Shown here one piece after another: positions 1 to 8,153 of a stretch of 64,000 nt of DNA. The stretch covers positions 146,890 through 210,889 of the forward strand of contig JAZRFM010000027.1 of the NCBI GenBank assembly GCA_045661345.1, in the 5' to 3' direction. Within the stretch, counting starts at the first letter, position 1, and each line of letters opens with the position of its first letter. Below the pieces are notes generated by a model that searched no databases, was not told where the DNA came from, and was given only the letters and a program-made list of their open reading frames with translations. The position numbers and the translations under genes were made by a program. The DNA comes from RUG12461 sp045661345 (GTDB taxonomy: Bacteria > Bacillota > Clostridia > Lachnospirales > Lachnospiraceae).

Positions 1-1272
1 ACTCGCCGTGGATGCGATCACAGTCTTTGCTGTATCAGCCGTCTCCTTTTTATATTCCCGCACAACTTTGGAAGCTACCGCGGTATGCGGATCGATCACA
101 TAGGATGCGTTTTCATAGACCCTGCGGATCTCTTCCGCGGTCTCCTCTTCCGTTGCGAAGCCGCTCCTCAGGTACGGCAGCCGGTCAAAAACCTCCTTCT
201 CGATCTGGTAGCTCCCATCCCTTTGCAGCCGTCCCATGCTTTCCGTCACGCCTTCCTGCCCAACCAACCAGTACAGCAGCCGCTCCAGATTACTGGATAC
301 AAGGATATCCATGGACGGCGAGCTCGTGACATAAAACGGACGGTTCCTGTCATACTGCCCGGTCTCAAAAAAGTCGACAAGCACCTTGTTCTTGTTGGAA
401 GCACAAAGCAGGGTCTTGACAGGCAGCCCCATCTGCTTCGCATAGAACGCTGCCAGAATATTGCCAAAGTTCCCGGTCGGCACCGCCACATTGATCTGCT
501 CATCCCGGGCAATGACCTCATTCTGAAGCAGCTTTGCATACGCATAGACATAATACACGATCTGAGGCACAAGACGCCCGATATTGATGGAATTGGCCGA
601 CGAGAACTGATATCCCGCCTTTGCCAGCTCCTCTCCCATCTCCTTGTCATGGAACATCGCTTTCACGCCGGTCTGCGCCTGATCGAAATTCCCCCGGATC
701 GCGGCAACAATCACATTCTCTCCGGTCTGCGTCACCATCTGCTTTTCCTGTATAGGACTGACGCCGTCCTTCGGGTAAAACACGATGATCTTCGTCCCCG
801 GTACACCGGCAAATCCCGCAAGCGCTGCCTTTCCGGTATCTCCGGAAGTCGCCGTAAGAATCACGATCTCGTTTTTGATCTGATTCTTCTTTGCAGACGT
901 AATCATGAGATGGGGCAGAATCGAGAGCGCCATATCCTTAAACGCAATGGTCCGCCCATGAAACAGTTCCAGATAATAATTGCCGTCAGCCTCCGCCAGC
1001 GGCGCGATCTCCTCCGTATCAAACCCGGTATCGTACGCCTTACTGATACAGTCCTTCAGCTCCGTTTCCGTAAAGTCGGAAAAGAACAGCTTCATCACAT
1101 GGTAGGCGGTCTCCTGATAACTCATTTCCGCGAACTCCGCAAAAGTACGATCGAATGCCGGCAAATGATCCGGTACGAAGAGCCCTCCGTCCTCCGCCAA
1201 TCCCTTTAAGATCGCCTGTGAAGCAGTCACTTTGTCAGCTGCGCTTCTTGTGCTTTGATATAAGACTTCCAT
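1..1272 (-). CDS. thrC: Threonine synthase, partial (C-terminus beyond window)
   Basis: Catalyses the PLP-dependent conversion of O-phosphohomoserine to threonine in the cytoplasm. The first 424 residues are visible; full-length clostridial ThrC is somewhat longer, so the missing part is modest. The PLP-lysine segment HGRTIAFKDMALS, the phosphate-binding SGDTGKAALAG loop and the VPTGNFGN motif are all present and in order. The start is the ATG at 1270-1272, preceded by AAAAGGAGAG at good spacing. The gene runs leftwards out of the window. A dispersed repeat ends about 30 bp upstream of the start, so promoter elements may lie in or beside that repeat. Identification is firm. Confidence 0.95.
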   Translation of the reverse strand, partial: MEVLYQSTRSAADKVTASQAILKGLAEDGGLFVPDHLPAFDRTFAEFAEMSYQETAYHVMKLFFSDFTETELKDCISKAYDTGFDTEEIAPLAEADGNYYLELFHGRTIAFKDMALSILPHLMITSAKKNQIKNEIVILTATSGDTGKAALAGFAGVPGTKIIVFYPKDGVSPIQEKQMVTQTGENVIVAAIRGNFDQAQTGVKAMFHDKEMGEELAKAGYQFSSANSINIGRLVPQIVYYVYAYAKLLQNEVIARDEQINVAVPTGNFGNILAAFYAKQMGLPVKTLLCASNKNKVLVDFFETGQYDRNRPFYVTSSPSMDILVSSNLERLLYWLVGQEGVTESMGRLQRDGSYQIEKEVFDRLPYLRSGFATEEETAEEIRRVYENASYVIDPHTAVASKVVREYKKETADTAKTVIASTAS

Positions 1273-1302
1273 TTTCTCTCCTTTTTAAGCTATAATGTTT
1301 GG

Positions 1303-1740
1303 TACGGTAGTTTAACTCCTGCCCCCGGACGATTGCCCGCCCCCGCCGGGCTCCCTGTGCCCTGACATATCAGTCTGCACACAAAACCGTTTACTGGTTT
1401 TGTATACAGCCCGACATGTCGAGACCCAGGGCGACCGGCGGCTGGTCACAAGCACAACGGAATGCTTTGTGAGCGAGAATGTGATTCTTATCAGATTTCT
1501 CAATGCCTCGCAACGAGCACACAGGACGTGTGCGAGAGCGAGCATCTGCCATGGATGGCAGGTTGCGAGCGGTTGCGGAATAGCCGATGCCTTGGCAAAT
1601 CTGATTAGAAGCACATCGAGGGAGCATGTGCAGTTCCGATGTGCTTGTGAAAAGCCAGCGGGAGCCCGTACCGTAGACAGACATGTCGAAGAAAGGGGGG
1701 AGAGAAATCTTTTTCTGCCAGGGGGCGGATTGGTTCGTAT
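1303..1740. repeat. Dispersed modular repeat, copy 1
   Basis: This gene-free stretch between thrC and the YjfB-like gene is built from modules found elsewhere in the window. Bases 1471-1578 match 34271-34377 in inverted orientation, apparently without mismatch by eye. The module around 1423-1475 and that around 1600-1675 recur inverted near 47335-47430. The left end carries TAGTTTAACTCCTGCCC, shared with the other copies. Internal hairpins include TGCCATGGATGGCA and ACAAAACC/GGTTTTGT near 1380-1403. Short open frames cross it but they are not supported as genes. The right boundary is unclear because the terminal sequence is degenerate there. Confidence 0.8.
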
Positions 1741-1783
1741 AAAGAAGCAGAGCAAAGAAGCAGGATGAAAAGAAACAAAGTGA

Positions 1784-1812
1784 TTGCAAAAGTCGGATGA
1801 CCGTCGTATAAT
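1784..1812 (+). promoter_or_regulatory. Sigma-A type promoter of the YjfB-like gene
   Basis: TTGCAA at 1784-1789 and TATAAT at 1807-1812 are separated by 17 bp. The ATG of the small gene lies about 47 bp downstream. This is a housekeeping-type promoter, not the SigD type often seen for motility genes. Confidence 0.7.
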
Positions 1813-1858
1813 GTTTTACACGATGATTCCCATGCTTAAGGAAAGGGAGGTGACGCTT

Positions 1859-2065
1859 ATGAATATTACGGATGTTGTGGATCCCACTGCATTTATCAGT
1901 GCAGCAAGCCAGATGCAGAGCGCAGATGGCGTGATGTCCGATGTAGGGCTTGCCGTATTCGGAAAAAGTCTTGACACCATGAACACCATGGGCGACGCCA
2001 TGACGAGGATGATGGAGCAGTCGGTGGCGCCGCATATCGGCGGAAATTTCGACGCATTCGCATAG
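1859..2065 (+). CDS. YjfB-like putative motility protein (68 aa)
   Basis: Small protein resembling the YjfB family (annotated as putative motility protein; molecular role unknown). The sequence has the family's Ile/Val/Ala-rich helical pattern, ending in an amphipathic GLAVFGKSLDTMNTMGDAM segment. It has no signal peptide or membrane segment. The ATG at 1859 is chosen over an upstream in-frame ATG because it follows a near-perfect GGGAGGTGA ribosome-binding site. The gene is monocistronic, with its own promoter and a strong terminator, and is one of only three plus-strand genes in the window. No other flagellar gene is visible, so a motility role rests on family resemblance only. Confidence 0.75.
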   Translation: MNITDVVDPTAFISAASQMQSADGVMSDVGLAVFGKSLDTMNTMGDAMTRMMEQSVAPHIGGNFDAFA

Positions 2066-2074
2066 GAAGCAATC

Positions 2075-2111
2075 AAAAAAAACGCTGTCGCATTCGCGAC
2101 AGCGTTTTTTC
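2075..2111 (+). terminator. Bidirectional intrinsic terminator
   Basis: Stem ACGCTGTCGC / GCGACAGCGT with loop ATTC, flanked by A7-8 on one side and T6 on the other. It lies between the convergent YjfB-like and CvfB-like genes and can serve both. Confidence 0.9.
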
Positions 2112-2130
2112 GTGAGCGATGTTCTTTCCT

Positions 2131-2976
2131 TCAGTGTGCGGCTTTGCGGATCCTGTGCTGCGTGATGGTGACCCTGCGCTCCTTGTAGAGGCGCCCGACG
2201 GCGCGCTTGAAGGCTGCCTTGGACAGTCCCGTCTCGCGGCGGATCACTTCCGGATCCGCGTTTTCTGTAAAGGGAAGCACACCGCCGTAGGCGTCGAGCA
2301 GTGAAAGGATCCTCTCTCCGTCTGCATCCAGCTGGGCGTAGGCCTTTTCCCGGAGGGTCAGATCCAGCTTCCCGTCTTCCTTGATATTGGTTACCTTTGC
2401 CGTGACGACAGCACCGATCCTGAGATCTCCCACATCCTCATGGCGCGGGATCATGGCGGAATACCTGTCATCCACTGCCACGAAGGTGCCGAAGTCATGG
2501 CCGAATTCATAGATACGCGCCTGCACCGTATCTCCCTGCCGGTAGGGCGCCCGGGTGGAAAGCAGGGCGTAGAGCTTTTTCATGCTGGCGGCCAGCCGTC
2601 CGCTTTTGTCCAGATAGAGCCGCACCAGGATCGTCTCCCCTGCACGGACCTTTTGGGTCATCTCTTTATATGGAAGAAACAGGTCCTTCGGCAGACCCCA
2701 GGAAAGAAATGCACCGATCCCCGTCACCTCTTTTACGGTCAGGGCCGCCGGATGTGACATGGTAAGCAGGGGCGCCGCTGTGGTCGCAATCGGACGATCC
2801 TCCGAATCCAGATATAAAAAAACGGAAAGCGTCGTGCCCGGCGCTGCCCCCTTCGGAACCTCCTTTGCGGGCAGCAACACACGTTCTCCGTTTTCTCCGT
2901 CATTTCCCAGAAAAACCCCGAAAGACGTCTCTGTTACAATTGGCAGGGTCTGTATCTCACCCAGTCGCAGTCCCAT
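2131..2976 (-). CDS. CvfB-like S1 RNA-binding protein
   Basis: 281-residue cytoplasmic protein of the CvfB/YitL family, which in Staphylococcus aureus affects virulence gene expression through RNA binding. It shows tandem OB-fold (S1-like) segments: one at the N-terminus (VTETSFGVFLG), one near residues 70-135 (VKEVTGIGAFLSWG), and a canonical S1 domain near 145-212 (GDTVQARIYEFGHDFGTFVA). A C-terminal winged-helix-like segment follows (RETGLSKAAFKRAVGRLYKE). Length and architecture fit the family. The ATG at 2976 follows GGGAG about 12 bp upstream. It is 20 bp downstream of the thioesterase gene and may be its operon partner. Confidence 0.88.
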   Translation of the reverse strand: MGLRLGEIQTLPIVTETSFGVFLGNDGENGERVLLPAKEVPKGAAPGTTLSVFLYLDSEDRPIATTAAPLLTMSHPAALTVKEVTGIGAFLSWGLPKDLFLPYKEMTQKVRAGETILVRLYLDKSGRLAASMKKLYALLSTRAPYRQGDTVQARIYEFGHDFGTFVAVDDRYSAMIPRHEDVGDLRIGAVVTAKVTNIKEDGKLDLTLREKAYAQLDADGERILSLLDAYGGVLPFTENADPEVIRRETGLSKAAFKRAVGRLYKERRVTITQHRIRKAAH

Positions 2977-2996
2977 CCGCCTTCACTCCCTACTCG

Positions 2997-3716
2997 CTAT
3001 CCCTTTTCCGTCAGTAATTCCACAATCGCAAAGGGCTTGCCGTCTTCCTGCGCAAGATTCACCGTCGTCACGGTTCCATCGGTCCATACCTCCGGATAAA
3101 CCGTGTCTTCCGGCATCGCAGCCTTCACATATTCCACGCGGATGCGCCTTACGGCTGCGTCTGCGGGAAGGTATTCCGCCGCATAATGCACATAGCGGCC
3201 GTTATTCATATGATGGTTTGTATCCAGATCCGAGGGTCTCACGGGAAACGGGTTTTTCTTCTCCATCCCCTCCAAAAGGGCGATTTTGCGGGGCTGCTTT
3301 TCCATGGAAAGCGCCGGCTCGATCTCCTTTCCCAGGATCTCCTTCATCTCTTCCGTGGCACGGATCAGCGCCTGCTTTTGATTGTCAAAGTAAAACCAGC
3401 AGGAATCCGCACAGGCCAGGAGTTCTCCTTTGGCATCGTGCATCGTAAAATTCCTGTAACCGAAGAAACGATCCATCTTGTACGGCCAGGTGGAAACCGA
3501 CACTTCCTCCCCAAATACGGGCAGACGCATACATGCGATATTCCAGGAAGCCACCAGCCACGCTTCCTGCTTCTGGATGGCGTATGCCGGTCCGATGCCG
3601 AGTGCCTCGGACTGAAAGGTGCTGCAGTTTTGAAACGCGTCGACCAGCTCCGCCGGACGGAGTCTCCCATCCTCTCCGATGGCGCTGTATGGAATTCTTA
3701 TTTGGTAGGTATACAC
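2997..3716 (-). CDS. Acyl-ACP thioesterase
   Basis: 239-residue hotdog-fold enzyme that hydrolyses acyl-ACP to free fatty acid, cytoplasmic. Two hotdog repeats are evident: the first begins YQIRIPYSAIG and contains ASWNIACMRLPVFGEEVSV; the second contains the catalytic-type VRPSDLDTNHHMNNGRYV segment (Asp/Asn/His). The start is a GTG at 3714-3716, chosen because AGGAGA lies 7-8 bp upstream and it matches the usual N-terminus of the family. It sits 11 bp downstream of the penicillin-binding protein gene. Specific chain-length preference cannot be read from the sequence. Confidence 0.9.
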   Translation of the reverse strand: MYTYQIRIPYSAIGEDGRLRPAELVDAFQNCSTFQSEALGIGPAYAIQKQEAWLVASWNIACMRLPVFGEEVSVSTWPYKMDRFFGYRNFTMHDAKGELLACADSCWFYFDNQKQALIRATEEMKEILGKEIEPALSMEKQPRKIALLEGMEKKNPFPVRPSDLDTNHHMNNGRYVHYAAEYLPADAAVRRIRVEYVKAAMPEDTVYPEVWTDGTVTTVNLAQEDGKPFAIVELLTEKG

Positions 3717-3727
3717 GGTACTGTCTC

Positions 3728-6460
3728 CTATTGTCCGGTCAGACCGTACAGCTGCTGGATCGCAGCCCAGGCCGCCTGTTGTGCTTCGAGATCCGCCTGG
3801 TTCGCAGCATCGATCTGCTGCTGCTCCGGCGTCCCCATGCCTGCCGTTGCCGCTGCCTCCGCGGCCGCCGCAGCCTGCTCCTCCGTCATGCCGTTGGCGT
3901 CATTCGTCGCGATGGCCATCGCCGCATAGGAACCGAGATTGGTCAATACCGCACCCGGATGGATGATACAGCCGCTGGTCAGCGCACCGGCGGTCAGACG
4001 ATAGGGATCGTCTGCCGTTCCGCTGGTACCGCCCACCTGGTAGACCCCGGAAACATGGAATTCCGGCGGACAGGAAGTGGTTGCGAGCATGTTGGAAGCG
4101 GAGCATACGGTTGCAAGCGCATGATGATCGCAGGTTTCCTCCGGAACCGTACCCTCGGCAAAGTATTCGGTCTGCGCCATGGAACCGCGCATATCCAGAT
4201 TACAGAGCCCGTCGATGGCAAGCTTCCCGGATTTTTTGCACGCCACGGCCGTCACGATCCCCGGTGGCTGGACAAAATCCTGATTGGGAAGTCCCTCATG
4301 GATCCGGGACATCACCGCCTTCCAAAGCAGCTTCGGGTAAGTGGTGTAGGAAAGGGTGGAGTTGTCATCGTATCCGCCCCATACCACACAGGTATAGTAA
4401 GGCGTAAAGCCTGCCCAGAGCGCATCGCGGTTATCCGATGTCGTACCGGATTTTCCGGCCTGCGTCATGGAATCACCGAAATATGCCGGCGCACCTGTAC
4501 CGCCGGGTGCCGTCATGACATCCTTCATGGCGTCGGTCAGAAGCCATGCAGTGGTGGGCTGCAGCACCTCTTTGGTCTGCGGGGTATTATCAATCAGGAC
4601 ATTCCCCTGATGATCCAGAATCTGCGTGTAAAAACGGGGTTTGGTGTAAACGCCGCCGTTGGCAATCGCCGCATAAGCCGCGGTAAGCTCCAGATTTTTC
4701 ACACCGTTTGTGATACCGCCCAGGGCAAGTGCCTGGGAATTGTCCTGCTCCACGAGCGTGGTAAAGCCGAAATCCAGCAGTTTTTCATAGCCGGTGGTCG
4801 TCCCGATATCCGTCAGGGTCTTGACCGCCACGATATTGATGGAGCGGATGATCGCTTCGCGGATCGTCGTGTAGCCGCGGTAGGAGTGGTCATAGTTATT
4901 CACCGGCGACTGGGCGATATTGCTGTAATTGAAGGGGGCATCGTCCTGAACCGATGCCAGGGTAAAGTCTCCGGTATCCAGGGCGGGGGCATAAGAAGCA
5001 AGGATCTTGAAGGTTGATCCGGGCTGTCTCGTCGTACCCGTGGCACGGTTTAAGGTCTTGCTGGCGGATTTGTCACCCCGGCCGCCGACAAGCGCCTTGA
5101 CCTCTCCGGTACTCTGGTCGATCACCGTCATGGACGCCTGGGGCTGTACCGTAAAGGTCACGGACTCCCCGACGATCTCATCCCCCGGCAGCAGCACTGC
5201 TTCCCGGTATCCGTCGATGGCCGCCTGCGCTTCCTCTTCACTGTCAAAGTTCAGAGAATAGGGTGAACCCGCCGTGGAATAAAAACTGCGCATGGTCTGC
5301 TCGCTGTAATTGCTGTAGCTGTCGTCGGCATGCACCACCGTCAGACGGTAAGAGAAAGAGATCTTGTGGGGTGAGCTTCCGTAGTTATCCAGGTTATTCA
5401 CCTCTGTATCGCAGATCTCCTGAATATGCGGATCCTGGGTGGAGTAGATGGTAAGTCCGCCCTGATACAATGCCTTGTATGCCTCGGACTCCGTATAGCC
5501 CTTCACGCCCATCAGGTCGTCGATGACCTGATCCGTCAGCGCGTCCACAAAATAGGACGTGATATCCGCACTGGAGTTTTCCGCATTGACGATCTGGATC
5601 CTGTCATACACATCATCGGCAAGGGCTTTCTCATAATCCTGCTGTTTGATGTAGCCCTGCTCCAGCATTTTTCTCAGAACCTCCGCCGTCCGCTTCTGAT
5701 TATCCTCCGGATGACTCACGGGATTGAGGCGCGACGGGTTCTGGGTGATGGCGGCGATCACCGCGCACTCAGACAGGGTCAGATCGGAAACATCCTTGCT
5801 GAAATACCGCTCTGCCGCCGCCTGTACACCGAGGCTGTTCTGCCCAAGGTTGATGGTATTCAGATAGTTTTCCAGAATCCAGTCCTTATCCTGCTTTTTC
5901 TCCAGCTGGATGGCCAGATACTGCTCCTGAATCTTCCTCTCCAGTTTTTCCGCCATGGAGCTCTCGGAAGTCCAGCCGGTAAAAACGTTGTTTTTCAACA
6001 GCTGCTGGGTGATGGTGGAGGCACCCTGGGAAAAATCCTTGTTCCTGATGGCCGTCACACCGGCTCTTGCGATTCCCTTCAGATCGATCCCGTTGTGCTC
6101 GTAAAAACGCTCGTCCTCGATGGCGACAAATGCGTGCTGCAGATCCAACGGGATCTCGTCCAGCGTCACATAGACCCGGTTTGCTCCCGACGCCACCAGT
6201 GTAGCCGTGACATTGCCCTGATTATCCAGCACCGTGGTCAGATAACCGGTGGGCGTCGCATCGATCTCATCAATATCCGGTGCGGCGTCCAGAACGCCCC
6301 GGATCATGCCGTAGGCCATGCAGCCTCCGACGATGACAAGGGCAGCCAGCGCCACCATGGCAATCTTCCCGACGAGCACACCGATTTTGCGGTTGATCAT
6401 CTGTCCTTTGCTCGTCAGCTTCTTTTTTTGTTTAATCGTACTCTGTTTTCCGAAATTCAT
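3728..6460 (-). CDS. Class A penicillin-binding protein (transglycosylase/transpeptidase)
   Basis: Bifunctional peptidoglycan synthase, 910 residues, anchored by one N-terminal membrane helix (about residues 29-50). The GT51 domain carries EDERFYEHNG (115-124) and GASTITQQ (146-153). The transpeptidase domain carries the catalytic STFK (482-485), SIN (540-542) and KSGT (670-673). A C-terminal Ala/Gln-rich tail of roughly 50 residues follows a Cys/Gly-containing linker and is probably flexible. The ATG at 6458-6460 is preferred to an upstream in-frame start that would overlap the preceding gene; it lies 7 bp after that gene's stop, with GGAG nearby. Likely co-transcribed with the TPR gene upstream. 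Confidence 0.95.
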   Translation of the reverse strand: MNFGKQSTIKQKKKLTSKGQMINRKIGVLVGKIAMVALAALVIVGGCMAYGMIRGVLDAAPDIDEIDATPTGYLTTVLDNQGNVTATLVASGANRVYVTLDEIPLDLQHAFVAIEDERFYEHNGIDLKGIARAGVTAIRNKDFSQGASTITQQLLKNNVFTGWTSESSMAEKLERKIQEQYLAIQLEKKQDKDWILENYLNTINLGQNSLGVQAAAERYFSKDVSDLTLSECAVIAAITQNPSRLNPVSHPEDNQKRTAEVLRKMLEQGYIKQQDYEKALADDVYDRIQIVNAENSSADITSYFVDALTDQVIDDLMGVKGYTESEAYKALYQGGLTIYSTQDPHIQEICDTEVNNLDNYGSSPHKISFSYRLTVVHADDSYSNYSEQTMRSFYSTAGSPYSLNFDSEEEAQAAIDGYREAVLLPGDEIVGESVTFTVQPQASMTVIDQSTGEVKALVGGRGDKSASKTLNRATGTTRQPGSTFKILASYAPALDTGDFTLASVQDDAPFNYSNIAQSPVNNYDHSYRGYTTIREAIIRSINIVAVKTLTDIGTTTGYEKLLDFGFTTLVEQDNSQALALGGITNGVKNLELTAAYAAIANGGVYTKPRFYTQILDHQGNVLIDNTPQTKEVLQPTTAWLLTDAMKDVMTAPGGTGAPAYFGDSMTQAGKSGTTSDNRDALWAGFTPYYTCVVWGGYDDNSTLSYTTYPKLLWKAVMSRIHEGLPNQDFVQPPGIVTAVACKKSGKLAIDGLCNLDMRGSMAQTEYFAEGTVPEETCDHHALATVCSASNMLATTSCPPEFHVSGVYQVGGTSGTADDPYRLTAGALTSGCIIHPGAVLTNLGSYAAMAIATNDANGMTEEQAAAAAEAAATAGMGTPEQQQIDAANQADLEAQQAAWAAIQQLYGLTGQ

Positions 6461-6467
6461 AAAACTG

Positions 6468-7997
6468 TTACTCCGCCGGTACAGCCAGTGCAGCCGGATC
6501 AGGGATGACAGCCGGTGCAACTATCGCTGCCGGATCAATCACCGGCGTCGGTGCAGCCACTGCTGCCGGCGCGGTCTCAGGCGCAGTGTCGGTGGTCTCT
6601 TCCTGCTGCTCACCCGTGGTTTCCCCGTATTCCTCCAGGAAGCGCTCCGCTGTCTGTGCACGCTGGGTACCCGGATAAAGGGTAGCAATCTTGCGGTAAT
6701 AAGTGGCCGCGTTCTGATCGTCCCCGTTTTTGCTGTATGCCTGTGCAAGAGAATACAGGGCATCACCGGAATGATAGGTTTCATCCAGCACCATGATCTT
6801 TAGGAACTCCTGAATGGCCTCATCATAGTTCTTCGCATTGTAGGCGGCATCTCCCGCCTGATAAGCCGCATCCATGTAGTCTTCGTTGACCTGGGTGTTG
6901 ATGGTCTCGTAAGCGTCACGGGCGGCGGTGTCAAGATAGTCTGCGTTGACGGAGGACAGCGCCTGTCCGGCGGCATTCACATCCTCGTTCGCATATGCGA
7001 TATAGGCATTCAAAAGCTGCTGGTAGCTGGTCAGTCTTGTATCCGATTCTTCCTCGCCAAGCTTTGCCGCGTCGATCTGGGACTCCATCTGATCGACCTG
7101 ATTCTGCAGGGACAGGATCGTCTGTTCCTTGTCCGCAATGGTCTCGTTTGCCTCCGAAACCTGTACATTCATCTCATTGCGCACAGCCATCCGCACACCC
7201 GGTACCACCAGAAACCAGGTGATGAGCACGCCGATGGCGAGACCGATGAGGATATTCACGATGGTCATGATGGCCGTATTATCCCGGAACTTGGTGGGAC
7301 GGATGATGGTCTCGTTCCCGCTCATATAGCTGATAAACTGCTCTTCCTGCTTTTCCTTCTTTTTCCGGTTGGGCTCTTTTTTCAGCGCCAGATTACATTC
7401 CTTCAGATAGCGCAGGGTGGTCAGGTTGCTGCCATCCAGCTTCAGCGCATTGCGAAGGGTTTTCTTGGCAAGATCATACCGCTGCTCCTGCAAATAGAGC
7501 AGCGCCAGAAGCTGATGCGCCCGGATCATCTTGGGATTGACGGACAGCACCTTTTTCAGCTGGATCACCGCCAGATCGTGGCTGTCCTGCTGGCAGTAAA
7601 GAAGTGCCTGATTGTACTTCTTTGTGGTCTGTCCGATGACTTCCAGCTCCGCAGGGCTGTTCTGGATCGTATCCAGATATCTCCCGGCCGGATTGTCCTC
7701 CGGCAGAAAGTTCTTGCTGATGACCCATTCCGCCATGGCGCGCACGCCTTCGCCCATCTCAAAATAAACGAGACCCAGGAGGTTTCTCGCCGGAATGTTC
7801 AGTTTATACAGCTTCAGACTCGTACGCAGCACCTCGGCCGCTCCGGACAGATCACGAATGGCCGCTCTCCTGAGTCCCTCATTGTACAGGGCATTGGAGG
7901 TGGCGATCAGCTTCTTGAACATCCGCACGTTTCTGCCGCATTCGGGACAGCGCTCCGCTTTTCGTTTCAGCTGTCCTCCGCAATAGACACAAATCAT
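6468..7997 (-). CDS. Zinc-ribbon TPR membrane protein
   Basis: 509 residues, no named family recognised. The N-terminus is a zinc ribbon (C3, C6, C17, C20). Cytoplasmic TPR-like helices follow (about 35-205), then a basic stretch, one membrane helix (about 243-265), a coiled coil (about 275-320), a second set of TPRs outside the membrane (about 335-460, including DEAIQEFLKIMVLDE), and a Pro/Ala/Thr-rich tail. TPRs on both sides of the membrane suggest a scaffold. It is 7 bp upstream of the penicillin-binding protein gene, so a role in cell-wall synthesis is inferred. The ATG at 7997 follows AAAGGA and comes 3 bp after the stop of a 46-residue gene. Confidence 0.8.
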   Translation of the reverse strand: MICVYCGGQLKRKAERCPECGRNVRMFKKLIATSNALYNEGLRRAAIRDLSGAAEVLRTSLKLYKLNIPARNLLGLVYFEMGEGVRAMAEWVISKNFLPEDNPAGRYLDTIQNSPAELEVIGQTTKKYNQALLYCQQDSHDLAVIQLKKVLSVNPKMIRAHQLLALLYLQEQRYDLAKKTLRNALKLDGSNLTTLRYLKECNLALKKEPNRKKKEKQEEQFISYMSGNETIIRPTKFRDNTAIMTIVNILIGLAIGVLITWFLVVPGVRMAVRNEMNVQVSEANETIADKEQTILSLQNQVDQMESQIDAAKLGEEESDTRLTSYQQLLNAYIAYANEDVNAAGQALSSVNADYLDTAARDAYETINTQVNEDYMDAAYQAGDAAYNAKNYDEAIQEFLKIMVLDETYHSGDALYSLAQAYSKNGDDQNAATYYRKIATLYPGTQRAQTAERFLEEYGETTGEQQEETTDTAPETAPAAVAAPTPVIDPAAIVAPAVIPDPAALAVPAE

Positions 7998-8000
7998 GGT

Positions 8001-8141
8001 TTATATCCTTTTACTTTCCTCCAGCATTTCCCGGAAAATATCCGTCAGATCCGTCAAATCATGGCCATAGATATTGTCCACCGCCTCTTCGATCTCCAAA
8101 CTCGGTTCATAGCTTTTTAATTCTTCTTCAAAGTCGATCAT
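8001..8141 (-). CDS. Small acidic protein (46 aa), unknown
   Basis: A 46-residue ORF starting MIDFEEELKSYEPSLEIEE and ending EMLEESKRI. It is strongly acidic, predicted helical and has no membrane segment. GAGGAGGAAAACCC places an excellent ribosome-binding site 6-7 bp before the ATG at 8139-8141. It fills the gap between folC and the zinc-ribbon TPR gene, with 12 and 3 bp spacing, which argues for a genuine operon member. The pattern resembles short helical proteins that accompany TPR or cell-wall genes, but I do not recognise a family. Function unknown. Confidence 0.65.
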   Translation of the reverse strand: MIDFEEELKSYEPSLEIEEAVDNIYGHDLTDLTDIFREMLEESKRI

Positions 8142-8153
8142 GGGTTTTCCTCC

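Noticed and set aside
85..1209. Long open frame on the plus strand over thrC
   Set aside because: Antisense shadow of a clear threonine synthase; no recognisable protein motifs.
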